This document shows positions 40,211 through 51,309 of a stretch of DNA of 64,000 bases, piece by piece. The position numbers were made by a program, and so were the translations under genes. Position 1 is the stretch's first letter; each line of letters begins with the position of its first letter. Under the pieces are notes generated by a model. That model was not told the origin of the DNA, ran no database searches, and saw only the letters and a program-made list of their open reading frames with translations. Source of the DNA: Symbiodinium natans (Eukaryota > Sar > Dinophyceae > Suessiales > Symbiodiniaceae); assembly GCA_905221605.1 (NCBI GenBank), contig CAJNDS010002407.1:72001-136000 (forward strand). The letters run 5' to 3'.

Positions 40211-41182
40211 CCCAAACCCTTTCAGCTCTGCAAATTCTAGAGAGGCCCACAGCGTGGCGAACGCGCATGGGCCATCGCCACTACTCAGACTCCCAGGCAA
40301 TGGGGGTCGTCCGGAGTGGGGTGGAGGGTGGGTTTAGGGTTCAGGGTTCAGGGTTCAGGGTTTAGGGTTTTGGGTTCAGGGTTTAGGGTTCAGGGTTTAA
40401 AGGCTTGGGTCCTGGGTGTTGGATTTGATGTGGGTTTAGGGTTTCACTTGTGGCTTCTGAAGGCCTGACAAGATGAAGCAGTCTTGACAGGATTTCTAGA
40501 TGTGGGGTTCCGGGGCAGGAAAGCAGCTTGAAGCATCCATGAGGGCAAAGCGGCAAAGAGCCTAAACAACCGTATGGATGCCACGAGCCCCCTGGGCAAC
40601 TCCCACTTGCGTCAGTTGCATTGTTAGAAGCCTGCACTCCCGATCCGAAACTCGGAACTCCCAGCAGATGTAGGCTTTGGGTTGAGGGTTGAGGGTTGTT
40701 TAGGGTTAAAGGTTTTGGGTTTAGGGTTTGGGGTTTGGGGTAAGGGCTCAGGGCCAAACCTCCGAACACTGACCCTGGTGCTCAAATTTTGTGCAAATGG
40801 GTCAGGACAGCACTCGAATGAATCACATGCTCCCCGAATGAAGTTCTTGCAGCAGAGTAGCGCGAGTCACCTTGAAACCTCTAGTCGCTAGTCATGAAGT
40901 TATCAACAACATCTACAGGCCTACCATTAAAACCAAAAAAGAAACCGATGTTAGGTGGAAAAAGCAAAATATATATGTGTATATATATATGTATTACCAG
41001 AGCCTTATATCGGGTTCTTCAGGTAGGGAAGTGTGAATTCACAGGTCGGCCACTACTGGCCGTCGCCTCAGCTTTCTCACGCCGACACAGCCCCGGGGTC
41101 CAGGTCCAGGGTTTAAGGTCTGGGGTTAATATGGTATGGGGGTCTCTGGCCTATCAAGGCCATAGCTCAAGGGACGAGTCTC
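40211..41182. other. telomeric variants and weak exon islands
   Basis: CCCCAAA units end at 40220; an island 40222-40300 (SANSREAHSVANAHGPSPLL) precedes TTCAGGG units at 40330-40400. A second island at 40770-40858 (VLKFCANGSGQHSNESHAPR) and a TATA run at 40968-40992 follow. Confidence 0.4.
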
Positions 41183-41395
41183 TCCTAAACCCTAAACCCT
41201 AACCCTAAACCCTAAACCCTAAACCAAGTGCCGAGGCAGACGGGCCGCCACCGAGGCCGATACTGCTTGCGGGATTCGGGAGCCGCGATTGAGATGCCCT
41301 GAAACCTAAGTTGCGGTTTAGGGTTTAGGGTTTAGGGTTTAGGGTTTAGGGTTTAGGGTTTAGGTTTTAGGGTTTAGGGTTTAGGGGACCCTAAA
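41183..41395. repeat. CCCTAAA array - island - TTTAGGG array
   Basis: CCCTAAA at 41183-41226 and TTTAGGG at 41316-41395 flank an 89-bp GC island, open as VPRQTGRHRGRYCLRDSGAA on the + strand. The minus strand is also open. Confidence 0.85.
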
Positions 41396-41469
41396 CCCTC
41401 AATGTATAGCTCTTATATTGCGGTTTAGGGTCTAGGGTTTACTAAACCCTCAATGTATGGCTCTTATAT
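41391..41469 (+). repeat. 28-bp duplication
   Basis: CTAAACCCTCAATGTATAGC(TCTTATAT) at 41391-41418 recurs with one mismatch at 41442-41469. Confidence 0.8.
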
Positions 41470-42247
41470 ATGAAGCAGAACCTCCTCTTTGGCGGCTGAC
41501 TTGAGAGATTGTAATTGCCAACCTAAAGCCCCCAAACCGGTGCGTTGTGCGTTCTCGCATGTTCCTGTGGCATTTCGCAGGGCTTCGGGCATTTGGTTTA
41601 GGGTTTAAGGTTTAGGCACGTCTTCACAGCAGCAGCTGAACTTTGTTGATTTGGTTTGTGATCCTTTTGGGGTTCCACAACCCAAGTCTCTAAGGAAGTT
41701 GACCAACCATGGCTCTCGTTGGCCTCAATTCTGCACCTTAAACTCTAAACTTAAGCCCTATGGACCCACACGGAAGAAGTGTCTCGGCCCACCCCTCGCA
41801 GAGGTTCCCCAGACTGCTGCCTTGCAACCAAGGCCTTCCAGGAATAGGGTTCAGCGTTTGGGGTTAGGGTTTAGGTTAGGGTTCAGGGTTTAGGGTTTCA
41901 GGGTTTAGGGTTTCAGGGTTTGGGGTTTTGGGTATAGGGTTTAGAGTTTAGAAGTTCAGGGCTTAGGGTTTTTCAGGGTCTAGGGCTTCGAGCCCCCAAG
42001 CCCTGGTAATTACCCTAAGCCCTCCAGGCAAAAATCAAGGGAAGCCGACTTGGCGTAGGTGCAGCTGTTGGCTTCTACCCATGTGGTGATGCAGCAGGGT
42101 TTAGGGTTTAGGGTTTAGGGTTTAGGGTTTAGGGTTTAGGGTAGGCCCCCCACAAGGCAGCAACAAACGGTCCCAAGAGGCCCTCCCCCCAAGTGGCTTC
42201 GAGGAGGTGCCCCAAAGCCTTCAACAGGCCTGAGCTCCAAGGCCTCA
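41470..42247. other. unique DNA and TTTAGGG units
   Basis: TTTAGGG-like units at 41848-41960 and 42096-42142. Nothing else is recognised. Confidence 0.45.
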
Positions 42248-42325
42248 ACCCTGAACCCTATAAACCCTATAAGCCCTATAAACCCTATAAGCCCTGTAAA
42301 CCCTACAAACCCTGCAAACCCTAAC
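42248..42325. repeat. 9-bp tandem repeat
   Basis: CCCTATAAA/CCCTATAAG units, about eight, drifting to CCCTGCAAA: a lengthened derivative of CCCTAAA. Confidence 0.9.
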
Positions 42326-43030
42326 TCCCCCCTCCCCCCCCCCGCCGTGTCCTCCCAAAAGACTTCAACAGGACAACTGGCCCTCCCAAGTTCTTTGGCC
42401 ACCAACAGACACCAGCAAAACCCAAGAGGCACCCCCTAGTTGGGGATTTTCGTTGGGGTTTAGGATGCGATGCGACAAGAAAGTCTGTAATCAGGTGCCG
42501 ACGAAACTGCAGCCCTAAAGCCGAAACCCTCAACCCCCTAAACCCTAACCTTAAACCCTAAACCCGAAACCCTAAACCCTAAACTCTAAACCCTAAACCC
42601 TAACCCTAAACCCTAGCCCTAAACCCTAAACCCCTTATGTCAATCCGAAGCCCTGGGCCCTGATTCAGGTGGCACACCGCCCTTCATGGCGGCCGCCGGA
42701 AAGCCTTCTGCAGTCACCACCCTCAGGCTGGGCATCTACTCGCTAGGACCCAGGGTTTAGACTTTAGGGTTTAAGGTTTAGTAATTAGGGTTTTAGGGTT
42801 CAGGGGAGCTAGGATCCAGTGTAGGCCCTTGTTCCCTTTTTTTCCCCACCCTCGGTGTGGGGTTGTTAGATTTTAAGCTCTACTCTTCTCCTCGCCCGGA
42901 ACTCTGCTCCAAACCCGGTCTACTCCTCGCTCATTCCTACCCCAAAGTGTCTTTGGAGCGCCTAACTCTGCCCAACCCTAGACGTCTCCCTGGAGTGCCC
43001 AACCCCACAGAGTCTCGCTGGTGCCCATTG
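42326..43030. other. CCCTAAA block, exon-like island, family C fragment
   Basis: CCCTAAA at 42520-42637; an island at 42680-42750 open as FMAAAGKPSAVTTLRLGIYS; TTTAGGG-like units at 42755-42800; a family C left end at 42812-42845. Confidence 0.45.
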
Positions 43031-43190
43031 GAGTGCCCAACCCCACACACTCCCCGGGGTGCCCAGCCCCAGAGTCTCTCTGGAGTGCCCAACCCCACAC
43101 ACTCCCCGGGGTGCCCAGCCCCAGAGTCTCTCTGGAGTGCCCAACCCCACCCTAGAGTGCCCAGCCCCAGAGTCTCCCTGGTGCCCAGGG
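43031..43190. repeat. 52-bp minisatellite
   Basis: Units start at 43031, 43083 and 43135 (GAGTGCCCAACCCCACACAC...), the third diverged, with related sequence to the left from 42960. Open frames on both strands arise from the repeat. Confidence 0.9.
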
Positions 43191-43801
43191 TGGGGATGTT
43201 CGAAGTAAAATAATTACAGGCCTTAGAAGCCTCTTTGAAAGCAGGGCGCAGGGAATCGTGAGGCGCCAAAAAAGCACCAACTTTATCCACAAGACTCAAT
43301 ACTCCCCTAGGAATCACTTTGAAATAGACCCGTATACAAAAACTCCCAATATTTCAAGGGTTATAGACCCCTCCTAGACCGTAACACCGAAATGCATGTC
43401 CAGAGACCACCACTGCTAAGCTTATGTCGCTAAATCCCCAACCTTACCTTTTCCTGAAAGCCCAAGTAGACCCGATTTGGAGGATTGGGGCTTAGGCTAA
43501 GATCCATGAACTCACACAGGGCAACATGACAAAGACTGTGCCAGGCCGCGCGACGCGGCCCGGGCACGTTCAGCTCCTGTAGGCGGCAGCCGACAGTTTG
43601 CGGGCATTTGGGCTTCAGGTTGTTCACGGGCTTGAGGGAGCTCCGTGCTTCCCACAAGAACACTATAGCTAAACGCGCAAGCAGTACACGATAGAAGCCA
43701 CAGGTAGTAGAGTACCCTAATAGCAGAGTACCCTAAACCCTGAACCCTGAACCCTAAACCCTAACCCCCAAACCTAGACCCTAAACCATTCTGGCGGGGG
43801 T
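43191..43801. other. unique DNA
   Basis: No feature found except CCCTAAA/CCCTGAA units at 43735-43790. Confidence 0.4.

Positions 43802-43831
<30 letters not shown>
43802..43831. repeat. 30-base G run
   Basis: An uninterrupted homopolymer. Other long G or C runs lie at 44168-44181, 44767 on, 49211 on, 49991-50020, 54231 on and 57131 on. Confidence 0.95.
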
Positions 43832-43833
<2 letters not shown>

Positions 43834-44269
43834 GGGAGATCCACCAAGATAAAGCAAGCAACAGGGTGGAGAGCCTGGCGGAAAATCCCTGTTCTGTTCA
43901 AAAGCAACCGTGGCAAGTGGTGCATCACGACTGTAAAATCACTGTTGGCAGTGCTTGTAGGATTGTAGGGGCCTGGCCCCGCCCCCTTCAACAAAGCCCT
44001 CCTGTCAACGCCAACGCTAAGCGAATCTCTAAACCCCGGCCACAACTAAAACCCCCTCCTGACATTTCCCGAAAGCCTTTGCGAGATTACCATTATGAAA
44101 AATCGAAACCCGAAGCTAAAAATCGAAACCCGAAGCTTCAGAGCAGCCCCACAAGAACCCACATTCTGGGGGGGGGGGGGGTTCAGCGTTTCTTGTAGGG
44201 GTTACTAAGCGCTATATGTGGCTCAGTAGGCTCATAGTAGGGTTTATGAAGCCCCATGAGTCTAAGGGT
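43832..44269. other. unique DNA with a 20-bp duplication
   Basis: AAATCGAAACCCGAAGCT occurs twice in tandem at about 44099-44136. No gene supported. Confidence 0.4.
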
Positions 44270-44409
44270 AGTTATGGGGTCCCTTAATATGGTCCCTTTC
44301 CTTTTTTAAGGGGTTCTGAATCCTGAAGTGTGGGCCCTTGGGTTTTATAGGGTCTACGTGGGGTATATAAGGGGTCCCCCATATGAAGGGACTACGCAAG
44401 TACCCTTCG
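44270..44409. mobile_element. MITE-like family L (copy 1)
   Basis: AAGGGTAGTTATGGGGTCCC on the left is inverted relative to GGGACTACGCAAGTACCCTT on the right, both with CATATGG/AATATGG inside. The core GCCCTTGGGTTTTATAGGGT is shared with 46890-46912. Confidence 0.6.
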
Positions 44410-45600
44410 AACTTCGAACCCTAAACCCCAAATAAACCCTAAGCCCTAAACCCTAAACCTTATAAACCCTAAACCCTAAGCCCTAAGCCCTAAGCCCTGT
44501 GCCCTATTCAGGGACCATGTATCTACCTTAGGAAGGAGCCTTTTTGACGCTACCACCCTCAATTCAGGGCATCGAGGTACCCATGCCGAGCCATGGCCTT
44601 GAGCTGAGTGAGCAGGGTTTAGGGTCTAGGGTCTAGGGTTTAGGGTTTAGGGTTTAGTGTTTATATAGGGTTTAGGGTTTAGGGTTTAGTGTTTAGGGGG
44701 GGGGGTTAATCTGAGTGAGCGCAGCTTAGGGATGAAGGGAATCGAAGTGAAGTTGAAGGTTTGAGGGGGGGGGGGGGGGGGGTGCGAGGAAGGCACCTTT
44801 GAAACCCTGAGCCGTAGAAAGCCCTGCCCTAAAGCCTGGAAAACAAGTAAGGGCTTAGGGTTCCCGAAGCCCTAAAACTTAAAAACCCTAAGCCCATGTA
44901 CCTAATCGTTATGCAATGTACTGTGTATTTGGGGCTTAAATCTCTTCCTTTTACCCCCCCATTACCCCCTGCTACCCCCTAGTACCCTTCGTATAGCGCT
45001 TGACGGCCCACATGGCTGCAGGAGTGTAGGGTTTCGGGTCTCTGCCTCCACCGCGAAACCCTCTAGCACACAGCACAAACCCTTCACGTCTATACCCCCT
45101 CTACAAAGGCCCCTGTGGCCCGCGAATCCTGGTTTTTGAGCTTGGGCTCCTTTGCAAACTCCGTTTTGCGAAAGCACTGTGCCCTTAATTCCCAGGATGC
45201 TTCGTGATAAACCCAAACCCCAAACCCCAAACCCCAAACCCCAAACCCTAAACCCTAAACCCTAAACCCTAAACCCTAAACCCTAAACCCAGTTCATACC
45301 GCGCCTGCTTGCCCCAAGCACCCCTTGACCCAGAGCTCAGGCCGGGCAGGCCCCACAAGGACCTCAAGGGAGGGGTTGCTGGGTCTTAAGTGTACGTCTA
45401 GGCTTAATGTTTAGTGTACGTTTTTTGTTTTTATTAATGGGGTTTAGGGCTTAGGGCCTAACGTAAGTTTATTTACTTTATTATTCTCATTATTATTGTT
45501 ATGAGTCTTATTCGATGATTATTCTGTTATTACTATTATTTTAATGGCTTAGGGTTTAGGGTTATAGGGTGATACGGTTATGGGGTTATAGGATTTCAGG
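44410..45600. other. telomeric arrays and unique DNA
   Basis: CCCTAAA/CCCTAAG at 44419-44500, TTTAGGG at 44613-44695, G runs at 44697 and 44767, CCCCAAA then CCCTAAA at 45213-45290. AT-rich at 45420-45545. Confidence 0.5.
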
Positions 45601-45690
45601 GCTTTGCCGAGCATCAATCTCGAATATGTAGTGCTTCATCATAGAACCCTTCATGGATACGAGTTACAAGCACTGTTGGGGATGGGATAG
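45601..45690 (+). CDS. candidate exon
   Basis: 30 open codons: ALPSINLEYVVLHHRTLHGY then ELQALLGMG. Protein-like composition, but borders are unclear. Confidence 0.35.
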   Translation, partial: ALPSINLEYVVLHHRTLHGYELQALLGMG

Positions 45691-45763
45691 TTGGAAGGTG
45701 CCGAGTTTAGCTAAGGGCCCAGCAAGAATCGTGATGACAGCGATACAGGGTTCAGGGTTTGTA

Positions 45764-45872
45764 CCTTGGGGGACCTACTGAACCCCGAAATTGGGATCAT
45801 ATACCCCATACTTCTATAAGCTTTATTAGGCATCTGAACCATACACGCTGTTAGGGTCATTTCGTCTTTAAG
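45764..45872. mobile_element. MITE-like family E (copy 2, degraded)
   Basis: Starts CTTGGGGGACCTACTGAACC and ends CATTTCGTCTTTAAG; core GAAATTGGGATCATATACCCC resembles copy 1. Same length as copy 1 (109 bp). Confidence 0.6.
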
Positions 45873-46219
45873 GTAGGGATCGCAACCATTAAGGATAGTC
45901 GTTGTCTTTGGTTGTTTGCTTCAGGACTCGGAGAGTTGGGAGGTGTAACAAGATGAACAGCACCGACCCACCAGCCCTGGTACCTAAACTTTAAGTCTGG
46001 TTTAGGGTTTTATAGGGTTTACAGGGTTTATAGGGCTTAAAGGGCCTATAGGGTTTGTATGGCCTATAGGGGTTTAGGGAGGGGTTTTGCTGCCCTGTAG
46101 CCTGCGGAATCTTACACGCTTTCCTGCGCATCCTCCTGAATCGAAGGTCGGAACATCGGCCCTCAGTACGGTCCCTTACCCTGGCGTTTAGTATGCGTAT
46201 ATAATCGGGGTTTCAGCCA
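45873..46219. other. unique DNA
   Basis: TTTATAGGG-like units at 46003-46075. No gene supported. Confidence 0.4.
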
Positions 46220-46482
46220 AACCCCTAAACCCTAAACCCTAAACCCTAAACCCTAAACCCTAAACCCTAAACCCTAAACCCTAAACCCTAAACCCTAAAC
46301 CCTATTTAGAATGTGGACCCAAATTCAGGGCCCCTACTTGGGACCCTGAAAACCCCTCTCCTAACCCGCAGGAGCCCCGCTCCAGCAGCTGACCCTTGGC
46401 CCATCGCCGTTCGGTGGGGCTGGTGTTCAGCTAGGGTTTATAGGGTTTAGGGTTTAGGGTTTAGGGTTTAGGGTTTAGGGTC
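46220..46482. repeat. CCCTAAA array - island - TTTAGGG array
   Basis: CCCTAAA at about 46222-46305 and TTTAGGG at 46432-46482 flank a 127-bp spacer whose GC-rich half is open on both strands (minus: LNTSPTERRWAKGQLLERGS). Confidence 0.85.
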
Positions 46483-46491
46483 TGAATACCC

Positions 46492-46563
46492 AAGTCTGTG
46501 GTCGCAGCAGGGCCAAGGTCCACTACGCTTGTGGGCATGGTTCTCGCGAAGCCTTACAATCCG
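46492..46563 (+). CDS. candidate exon
   Basis: Frames reading SVVAAGPRSTTLVGMVLAKP or VCGRSRAKVHYACGHGSREA are open up to CCGTAG|GATTCC. Frame uncertain. Confidence 0.3.
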
Positions 46564-46717
46564 TAGGATTCCGAAACCCTAACCCCTAGGCCCTAATCCT
46601 GATCTCCCGAGAACCAAAAATGCATCCAGTTTCGGGTGACGTCGGGCCCGCTCCGCGCATGTATCCTTTGACTCTCTCCAGCCACATCCACCCACGCCAT
46701 GCCACCAAACCACTCAT

Positions 46718-46970
46718 AGGGCCTTGGTCTACGATACATGGGTGGTTGTCAAAATTATGGTCTCTTGTTGATCCCGATTATAATGCGGCACCTAAAATTT
46801 TGGGTACCCCAAAAGGGACCATAATTTCGACAGCTGCCCACATGGCCCTCAATATTTTCCCCTGCCCTGTTAAAAGGGTTCGGAAGTATGCGCCCTTGGG
46901 TCTTATAGGGTATAGACGGATTCCCCAGCTAGGGGCCTACATTAAACGACCATGTGACTACCCTTAAGAC
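46718..46970. mobile_element. TIR element plus family L (copy 2)
   Basis: 46718-46849 has inverted arms (AGGGCC...TCAAAATTATGGTCTC and GGGACCATAATTTCGACAGC). It is followed by a family L core and right end (ACTACCCTTAAG at about 46960). Possibly one element inside another. Confidence 0.55.
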
Positions 46971-46995
46971 TTAGAGTTGCAGCCCTAAACCCTAA

Positions 46996-47125
46996 ACCCC
47001 AAAAGGGTTGTTTATGAACCGTAAGCCGTAAACATAAGCTCTAAACCCTACACCCGAAACCCTAAACCCTAGAAGGGTTGTTTATGAACCCTAAACCCTG
47101 ATTGAACCGCAAAAGGGTTCTTTAT
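46996..47125. repeat. AAAAGGGTTGTTTATGAACC repeats
   Basis: The unit occurs at about 46998, 47072 and 47113 (variant), separated by CCCTAAA-like units. Confidence 0.7.
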
Positions 47126-48030
47126 GGCATGTATGGTACTGGCTGGGCCTTTCAAGTGTGTCGGGCGTGCAGGAGTCATCCGTTTTCCGATGCTCGTCGG
47201 CCGTCTTCTACTTTTGTGAACGTGCGAAACCCACGATAAAACCCAACGACCCATACTTCAAAGCCTTATTCAAGGTAGGGCACCATATGAAGGGACCATG
47301 CTGAATCCCAAACCACACCCCCTGATTGTTTCATTGTTTCAACCGCGACTCTGGGGCCCCTGAGGCTCAGAGTCACATGTGCACCTTGTTTTTCCCAACC
47401 CTGGGTTGCGCGAGCCTTAGCATTTTGCCGACCATTAACCTCCCACAAAGGAGCTCAGAGGGTAGGGTGTGGAGGTCTAGAGAGTGAACCCTAAAGCCTA
47501 AACCCTAAACCCCTTTTTCCCCTAAAGCCCAAGCCCTAAAGTTTGTGGTTCGCAACCCTGCTTCCAGTCCGACTCGGATGTACATTCTGCCCGGAAGGCC
47601 GGGACGATGCCTGTCTTTTGCTTGCTTTAAAAGCCCTCAAGGCATCCTCACCACCCTAGAACGGGCTCACCTGAGAGCCCAAAAACCTACCCTAAACCCT
47701 AAACCCCAAACCCTAAACCCCAAACCCCAAACCCTAAACCCTAAACCCTAAACACTGCTAGTGTGCCAGCAGCAGTTTGGGCATCGTCGCGAGGGTGCTG
47801 TCAGAATGAGGCGCCGACTCCCGGACCTCCAAGAACCCTTACGTTTCATAGGGTTTAGGTTAGGGTTTTAGGTTTAGGGTTTATATAGGGTTTAGGGATG
47901 AGAGCGCAGGGTCTAGGGTTTCAGGCTGCTGCCCCTTTAAACACGCCCTGTAACCCATGGCGGCTGGACAATGCCCTGCCCCAAACGATGGGATCAGGGA
48001 GTGATGTGGTCACGAAGTCTCTTCAGCTTA
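47126..48030. other. unique DNA, telomeric module
   Basis: CCCTAAA/CCCCAAA at 47692-47753, a GC island (47760-47828, QQQFGHRREGAVRMRRRLPD), then TTTAGGG at 47848-47895. The island is a weak exon candidate. Confidence 0.45.
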
Positions 48031-48143
48031 CTGGTTCTTAGTAGGTAATGAGAAGAGTTAGGTACTGTATCGTATATTTCCCCAAAGATGTACCCATCCA
48101 GAGATTCTGTGGGGTACCGACCTTTATTCCCTACCAAGAACCA
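48031..48143. mobile_element. MITE-like family F (copy 3)
   Basis: CTGGTTCTTAGTAGGTAATG on the left is inverted relative to CCCTACCAAGAACCA on the right. Confidence 0.65.
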
Positions 48144-48295
48144 CGAAGAAAGGCTTCTTGTTTCCAAAGCCCAAAAGGCATCGACGTGCCCAGCAGAAGC
48201 ATGGATCTCTTAATCAGGGTTTACGGGGTGGTACAGGACGTGGTAGATTAGGGTTCAGGGTCGAGGTTTCCTTGTAGTGCAGGAACTGTCCTCAT

Positions 48296-48398
48296 GCGAA
48301 TGCAGCTTCAGCTGGGTCTTTGCCCACGCGTGGCGCAAGCGCGTTGGGAGCAGCGGCAGGTGACCTTCCGAGTCGTTTCCAAAGCCCCTAAACTTAAC
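48296..48398 (+). CDS. candidate exon
   Basis: Open frame MQLQLGLCPRVAQARWEQRQ and VTFRVVS; GC-rich against its flanks. Borders unclear. Confidence 0.3.
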
Positions 48399-48786
48399 AG
48401 CCCTGCCAACCCCAAAAGAGCGACAAGCCGATCAGCTAGAGTCAGCTGGAGATCCGTTGAGCAGTTAACAGTTGAAGACTAGCACACCGAACAGCTCTAA
48501 GACTAACTATGCAGGGGTTGACCGAACATGTGGGGGCCCACTGGGGTTTCTGTCATAGGATACTCTCGAACCCTAAACCTTAAACTCTCAGCCCGGTATC
48601 AAAACAGGACCAGAACTGAGCTCAATCAAGCTGCGCACATGGAGTAGGGCCTGATCCCCAAATTCTCAATCCCGCAGGCATCAAGCCCCCAGCCCTAATT
48701 GCAGCCGTGACGCCCTATAATATAGGGCTAGTGAATTTTGGTTTCGCTTGTTTTGTGATATCTAGGGCTCAAAGGAACCCTTGGCA
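48399..48786. other. unique DNA
   Basis: Nothing recognised. Confidence 0.4.
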
Positions 48787-48895
48787 CTAAACCTAAACCC
48801 TAAACCCTAAACCCTAAACCCTAAACCCTAAACCCTAAACCCTAAACCCTAAACCCTAAACCCTAAACCCTAAACCCTAAACCCTAAACCCTAAA
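48787..48895. repeat. near-perfect CCCTAAA array
   Basis: About 15 uninterrupted units; one of the longest perfect arrays here. Confidence 0.95.
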
Positions 48896-49089
48896 CAATT
48901 ACAAGACTCCTGTAGAAACTGGAAGGTCCTCCCAAAAGCAGAGAGGCGACCTGCACTGCAGTTGTCAGCCACGTGCGAGGCTCAAAACCCCTTCTGTGCT
49001 TCAGAGAGTTTAGGGTATAGGGTTTAGGGTCCTAAACCCCAAACCCTGCACAGAACGATCGAGCCGGCATTTGGGCCTTGCACCTGGGC

Positions 49090-49374
49090 AAGCTTTCATC
49101 ATGGGTTCCCCAACTACCCCCTCTATACTACCTACAGGTTCCCCCCAGGTTCCCCCGCATAATTAACGCTTTTTAGGGAGAAATTAAGCCCAATTAAGGT
49201 TCTTGACGAGGGGGGGGGGGGGGGGCATAGAGGGGGGTAGCCCTAAACCCTAAACCCTAAACCCTAAACCCTAAACCCTAAACCCTAAACCCTAAACCCT
49301 AAACCCTAAACCCTAAACCCTAAACCCTAAACCCTAAACCAGTATAGAGGAGGTAGTAGGGGAATCCATGAAGC
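49090..49374. mobile_element. fold-back element carrying a telomeric array
   Basis: Left arm AAGCTTTCATCATGGGTTCC.. then CCAACTACCCCCTCTATACT; right arm is its complement (AGTATAGAGGAGGTAGTAGG...CATGAAGCTT). Between the arms lie a G run (from 49211) and about 14 perfect CCCTAAA units (49244-49340). The array is thus inside a palindromic element. Confidence 0.75.
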
Positions 49375-49495
49375 TTTCAACGAAAGCCCGAAGCCCAATC
49401 TTCGACGCCGAATGGCGACCCCTGGGCTTGCATGGAGTCGGGCCTTAGATGCCATAATCGAACCCTTTGACGGGCTTCGGATTGACATAAGGGGT

Positions 49496-49895
49496 TTAGG
49501 GTTTAGGGCTAGGGTTTAGGGTTTAGGGTTTAGAGTTTAGGGTTTCAGGGTTCTGGGTTGAGGGTCTAGTGGTTGTCCCCTAAATCTAAACCCTGTAGTT
49601 TCTGGGCTTTTAGGTTCTGCAGGGTTCACCTACTTTGCATGAGGAGCTCCGAGCTTTAAGGCTTTAGGTTTTGGGGTTTAGGGTTTAGGGTTGAGGGTTT
49701 AGGGTTTAGGGTTTAGGGCTGCAGGGCGCATGCTGCCCGGCTCCGTCATGTCAACCACATGTGAGTGACAAGGCTGCTCGAAGGATGTGTTTTTCTGGCC
49801 CGGGGCTGAACTTGGAGGATCCCTCAACCCTAAACCCGAAACTCGAAACCCTAAACCCTAAACCCTAAATGTAAACCCTAGACCCTAAACCCTTT
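49496..49895. repeat. TTTAGGG and CCCTAAA blocks
   Basis: TTTAGGG at 49496-49560 and 49675-49720; CCCTAAA/CCCGAAA at 49822-49895. A short GC island (49725-49800) lies between the last two. Confidence 0.85.
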
Positions 49896-50242
49896 CTTTA
49901 ATCGGAAGCTCCAAGCCTCAGGTGAAACAGGGTGGTGAGTGTATGTAGGGTTCCTTATAAATATTGGAGGATCAAACCCAACCCACCCCACCCCCCCCCC
50001 CCAAGCCCCCCCCCCCCCCCTTCAGGACCCGAAAACAGGACATCTAGACAACCCCCAATAATCGTGAACGGTGAACTTCTTGCCGTTTTCCAAAAGCAGG
50101 AAGCTAAAAGGGGTTGAAGCTCCCAAGCCGGCGCAAAGTAGGTTTAGGCCTGTTGGGTTGGAGGTTGCAAGCTTGAATCCGATGGTTTGCAGTGCTTCGA
50201 GAAAGGGAGGGGTTGCTTGTATACTGGATCCCACAAGAAAGA
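49896..50242. other. C runs and unique DNA
   Basis: C12 at 49991-50002 and C15 at 50006-50020. No other feature. Confidence 0.45.
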
Positions 50243-50362
50243 ATGAGCGAGCCCAAAGAAGAGCGGGAGAGGGAGCGCTTGCGGGGGGCCCTCGGAAGAA
50301 AGCAAGAAAGACATGAGGAAAGCAAGAGAGAGAGTGAGCGAGTAGAAGAAGAACAACGATAG
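50243..50362 (+). CDS. small ORF or last exon, charged coiled coil
   Basis: ATG 50243 to TAG 50360-50362, 39 codons: MSEPKEEREREURL-like opening is read here as M-S-E-P-K-E-E-R-E-R-E-R, then GRKQERHEESKRESERVEEE. Very high Glu/Arg/Lys suggests a coiled coil. The purine-rich tract also explains open frames on the other strand, so low complexity is the alternative. Confidence 0.35.
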   Translation: MSEPKEERERERLRGALGRKQERHEESKRESERVEEEQR

Positions 50363-50563
50363 GGCTGCACCTACGCTACATGCTTAGTTTGTACCGCCAT
50401 AACCCTAAACCCTGAACCCTGAACCCTAAACCCTAAACCCTAAACCCTAAACTTGCCTTAGCCCAAAGGAGCTGCTCAAGGACAGGCCCCTCGGCCCGCA
50501 ACCTGCCAAGTCTCGAGCGGCGAGCGGCATGGAGTGATGGACGTTGACAAGCAATGCGGCTAT

Positions 50564-50663
50564 TTGCTTAAGAACCCCAAAAGCAGAAAAAAGTAATAAT
50601 CCCTTTATTACCCTTAATATGGAAGAATATTTATATTTTTTTTACCGGGGGGTTCTTAAGCAA
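50564..50663. mobile_element. MITE-like family H
   Basis: Perfect 15-bp inverted ends TTGCTTAAGAACCCC / GGGGTTCTTAAGCAA around an AT-rich core. Related fragment at 16480-16567. Confidence 0.75.
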
Positions 50664-50741
50664 CTAGTAGAATGCTGCCTTCCATGAGCGTGGCAGCTGC
50701 AGCAAAAATGAAAGCATCGTGGACTGACCGGGCTTATACTT

Positions 50742-51036
50742 ACCCTAAGGGTCCAGTTGCCCCATTTAGGACCCCCTCTTCAACCCAATAAGGGAGAATA
50801 TCATGTATTCTAAGGGGATACCCGGGGTCTTAAGGGTTCATGCAGAGCTTAAGGGCCAACGGGCGTTTTGAGCCTCAGGGGCTAAGGGTTTGATTGCCTG
50901 GCCCTCCATACATAAAGACAATTGCCTGTGAGTAATCTGAGGGGATAGACCCTATAAGTAACCCTAAGGGTCCATGTACCGAAGTAGGGAATACTTGGGC
51001 CTTAAACTTCTTCCTATATGGGGACTTTAGGGACTG
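50742..51036. mobile_element. family D fragments
   Basis: TACCCTAAGGGTCCA begins fragments at about 50740 and 50959. The second shares GTAGGGAATAC(T/C)TGGGC with the full copy at 55838 and stops exactly where a CCCTAAA array starts (about 51037). Confidence 0.6.
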
Positions 51037-51295
51037 TAAGCCCTAAACCCTAAACCCTAAACCCTAAACCCTAAACCCTAAACCCTAAACCCTAAACCCT
51101 AAACCCTAAACCCTAAACCCTAAACCCTAAACCCCAAGCACCACCCTAAGACCTAAGCCCTGAAGCCCTCTCGCAGCTCTTCATCGACTTCCTGGTGGAT
51201 CGCACAGCGCCTGGGCCTTGGCTGATGGCCCCCCATGTGGTTAGGGTTTAGGGGTTAGGGTGTGGGGTTTAGGGTTTAGGGTTTAGGGTTATATA
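51037..51295. repeat. CCCTAAA array - island - TTTAGGG block
   Basis: About 13 perfect units to 51130, an island at 51157-51237 open as LSQLFIDFLVDRTAPGPWLM (exon candidate), then TTTAGGG at 51239-51295. Confidence 0.85.
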
Positions 51296-51309
51296 CAGTT
51301 GACTGCACC

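Noticed and set aside
42857-43317. Overlapping ORFs on both strands with repeated peptides
   Set aside because: They come from the 52-bp minisatellite, whose unit happens to lack stops.
46620-46967. 115-codon ORF
   Set aside because: It spans inverted-repeat elements shared with other sites, so the open frame is a by-product of them.
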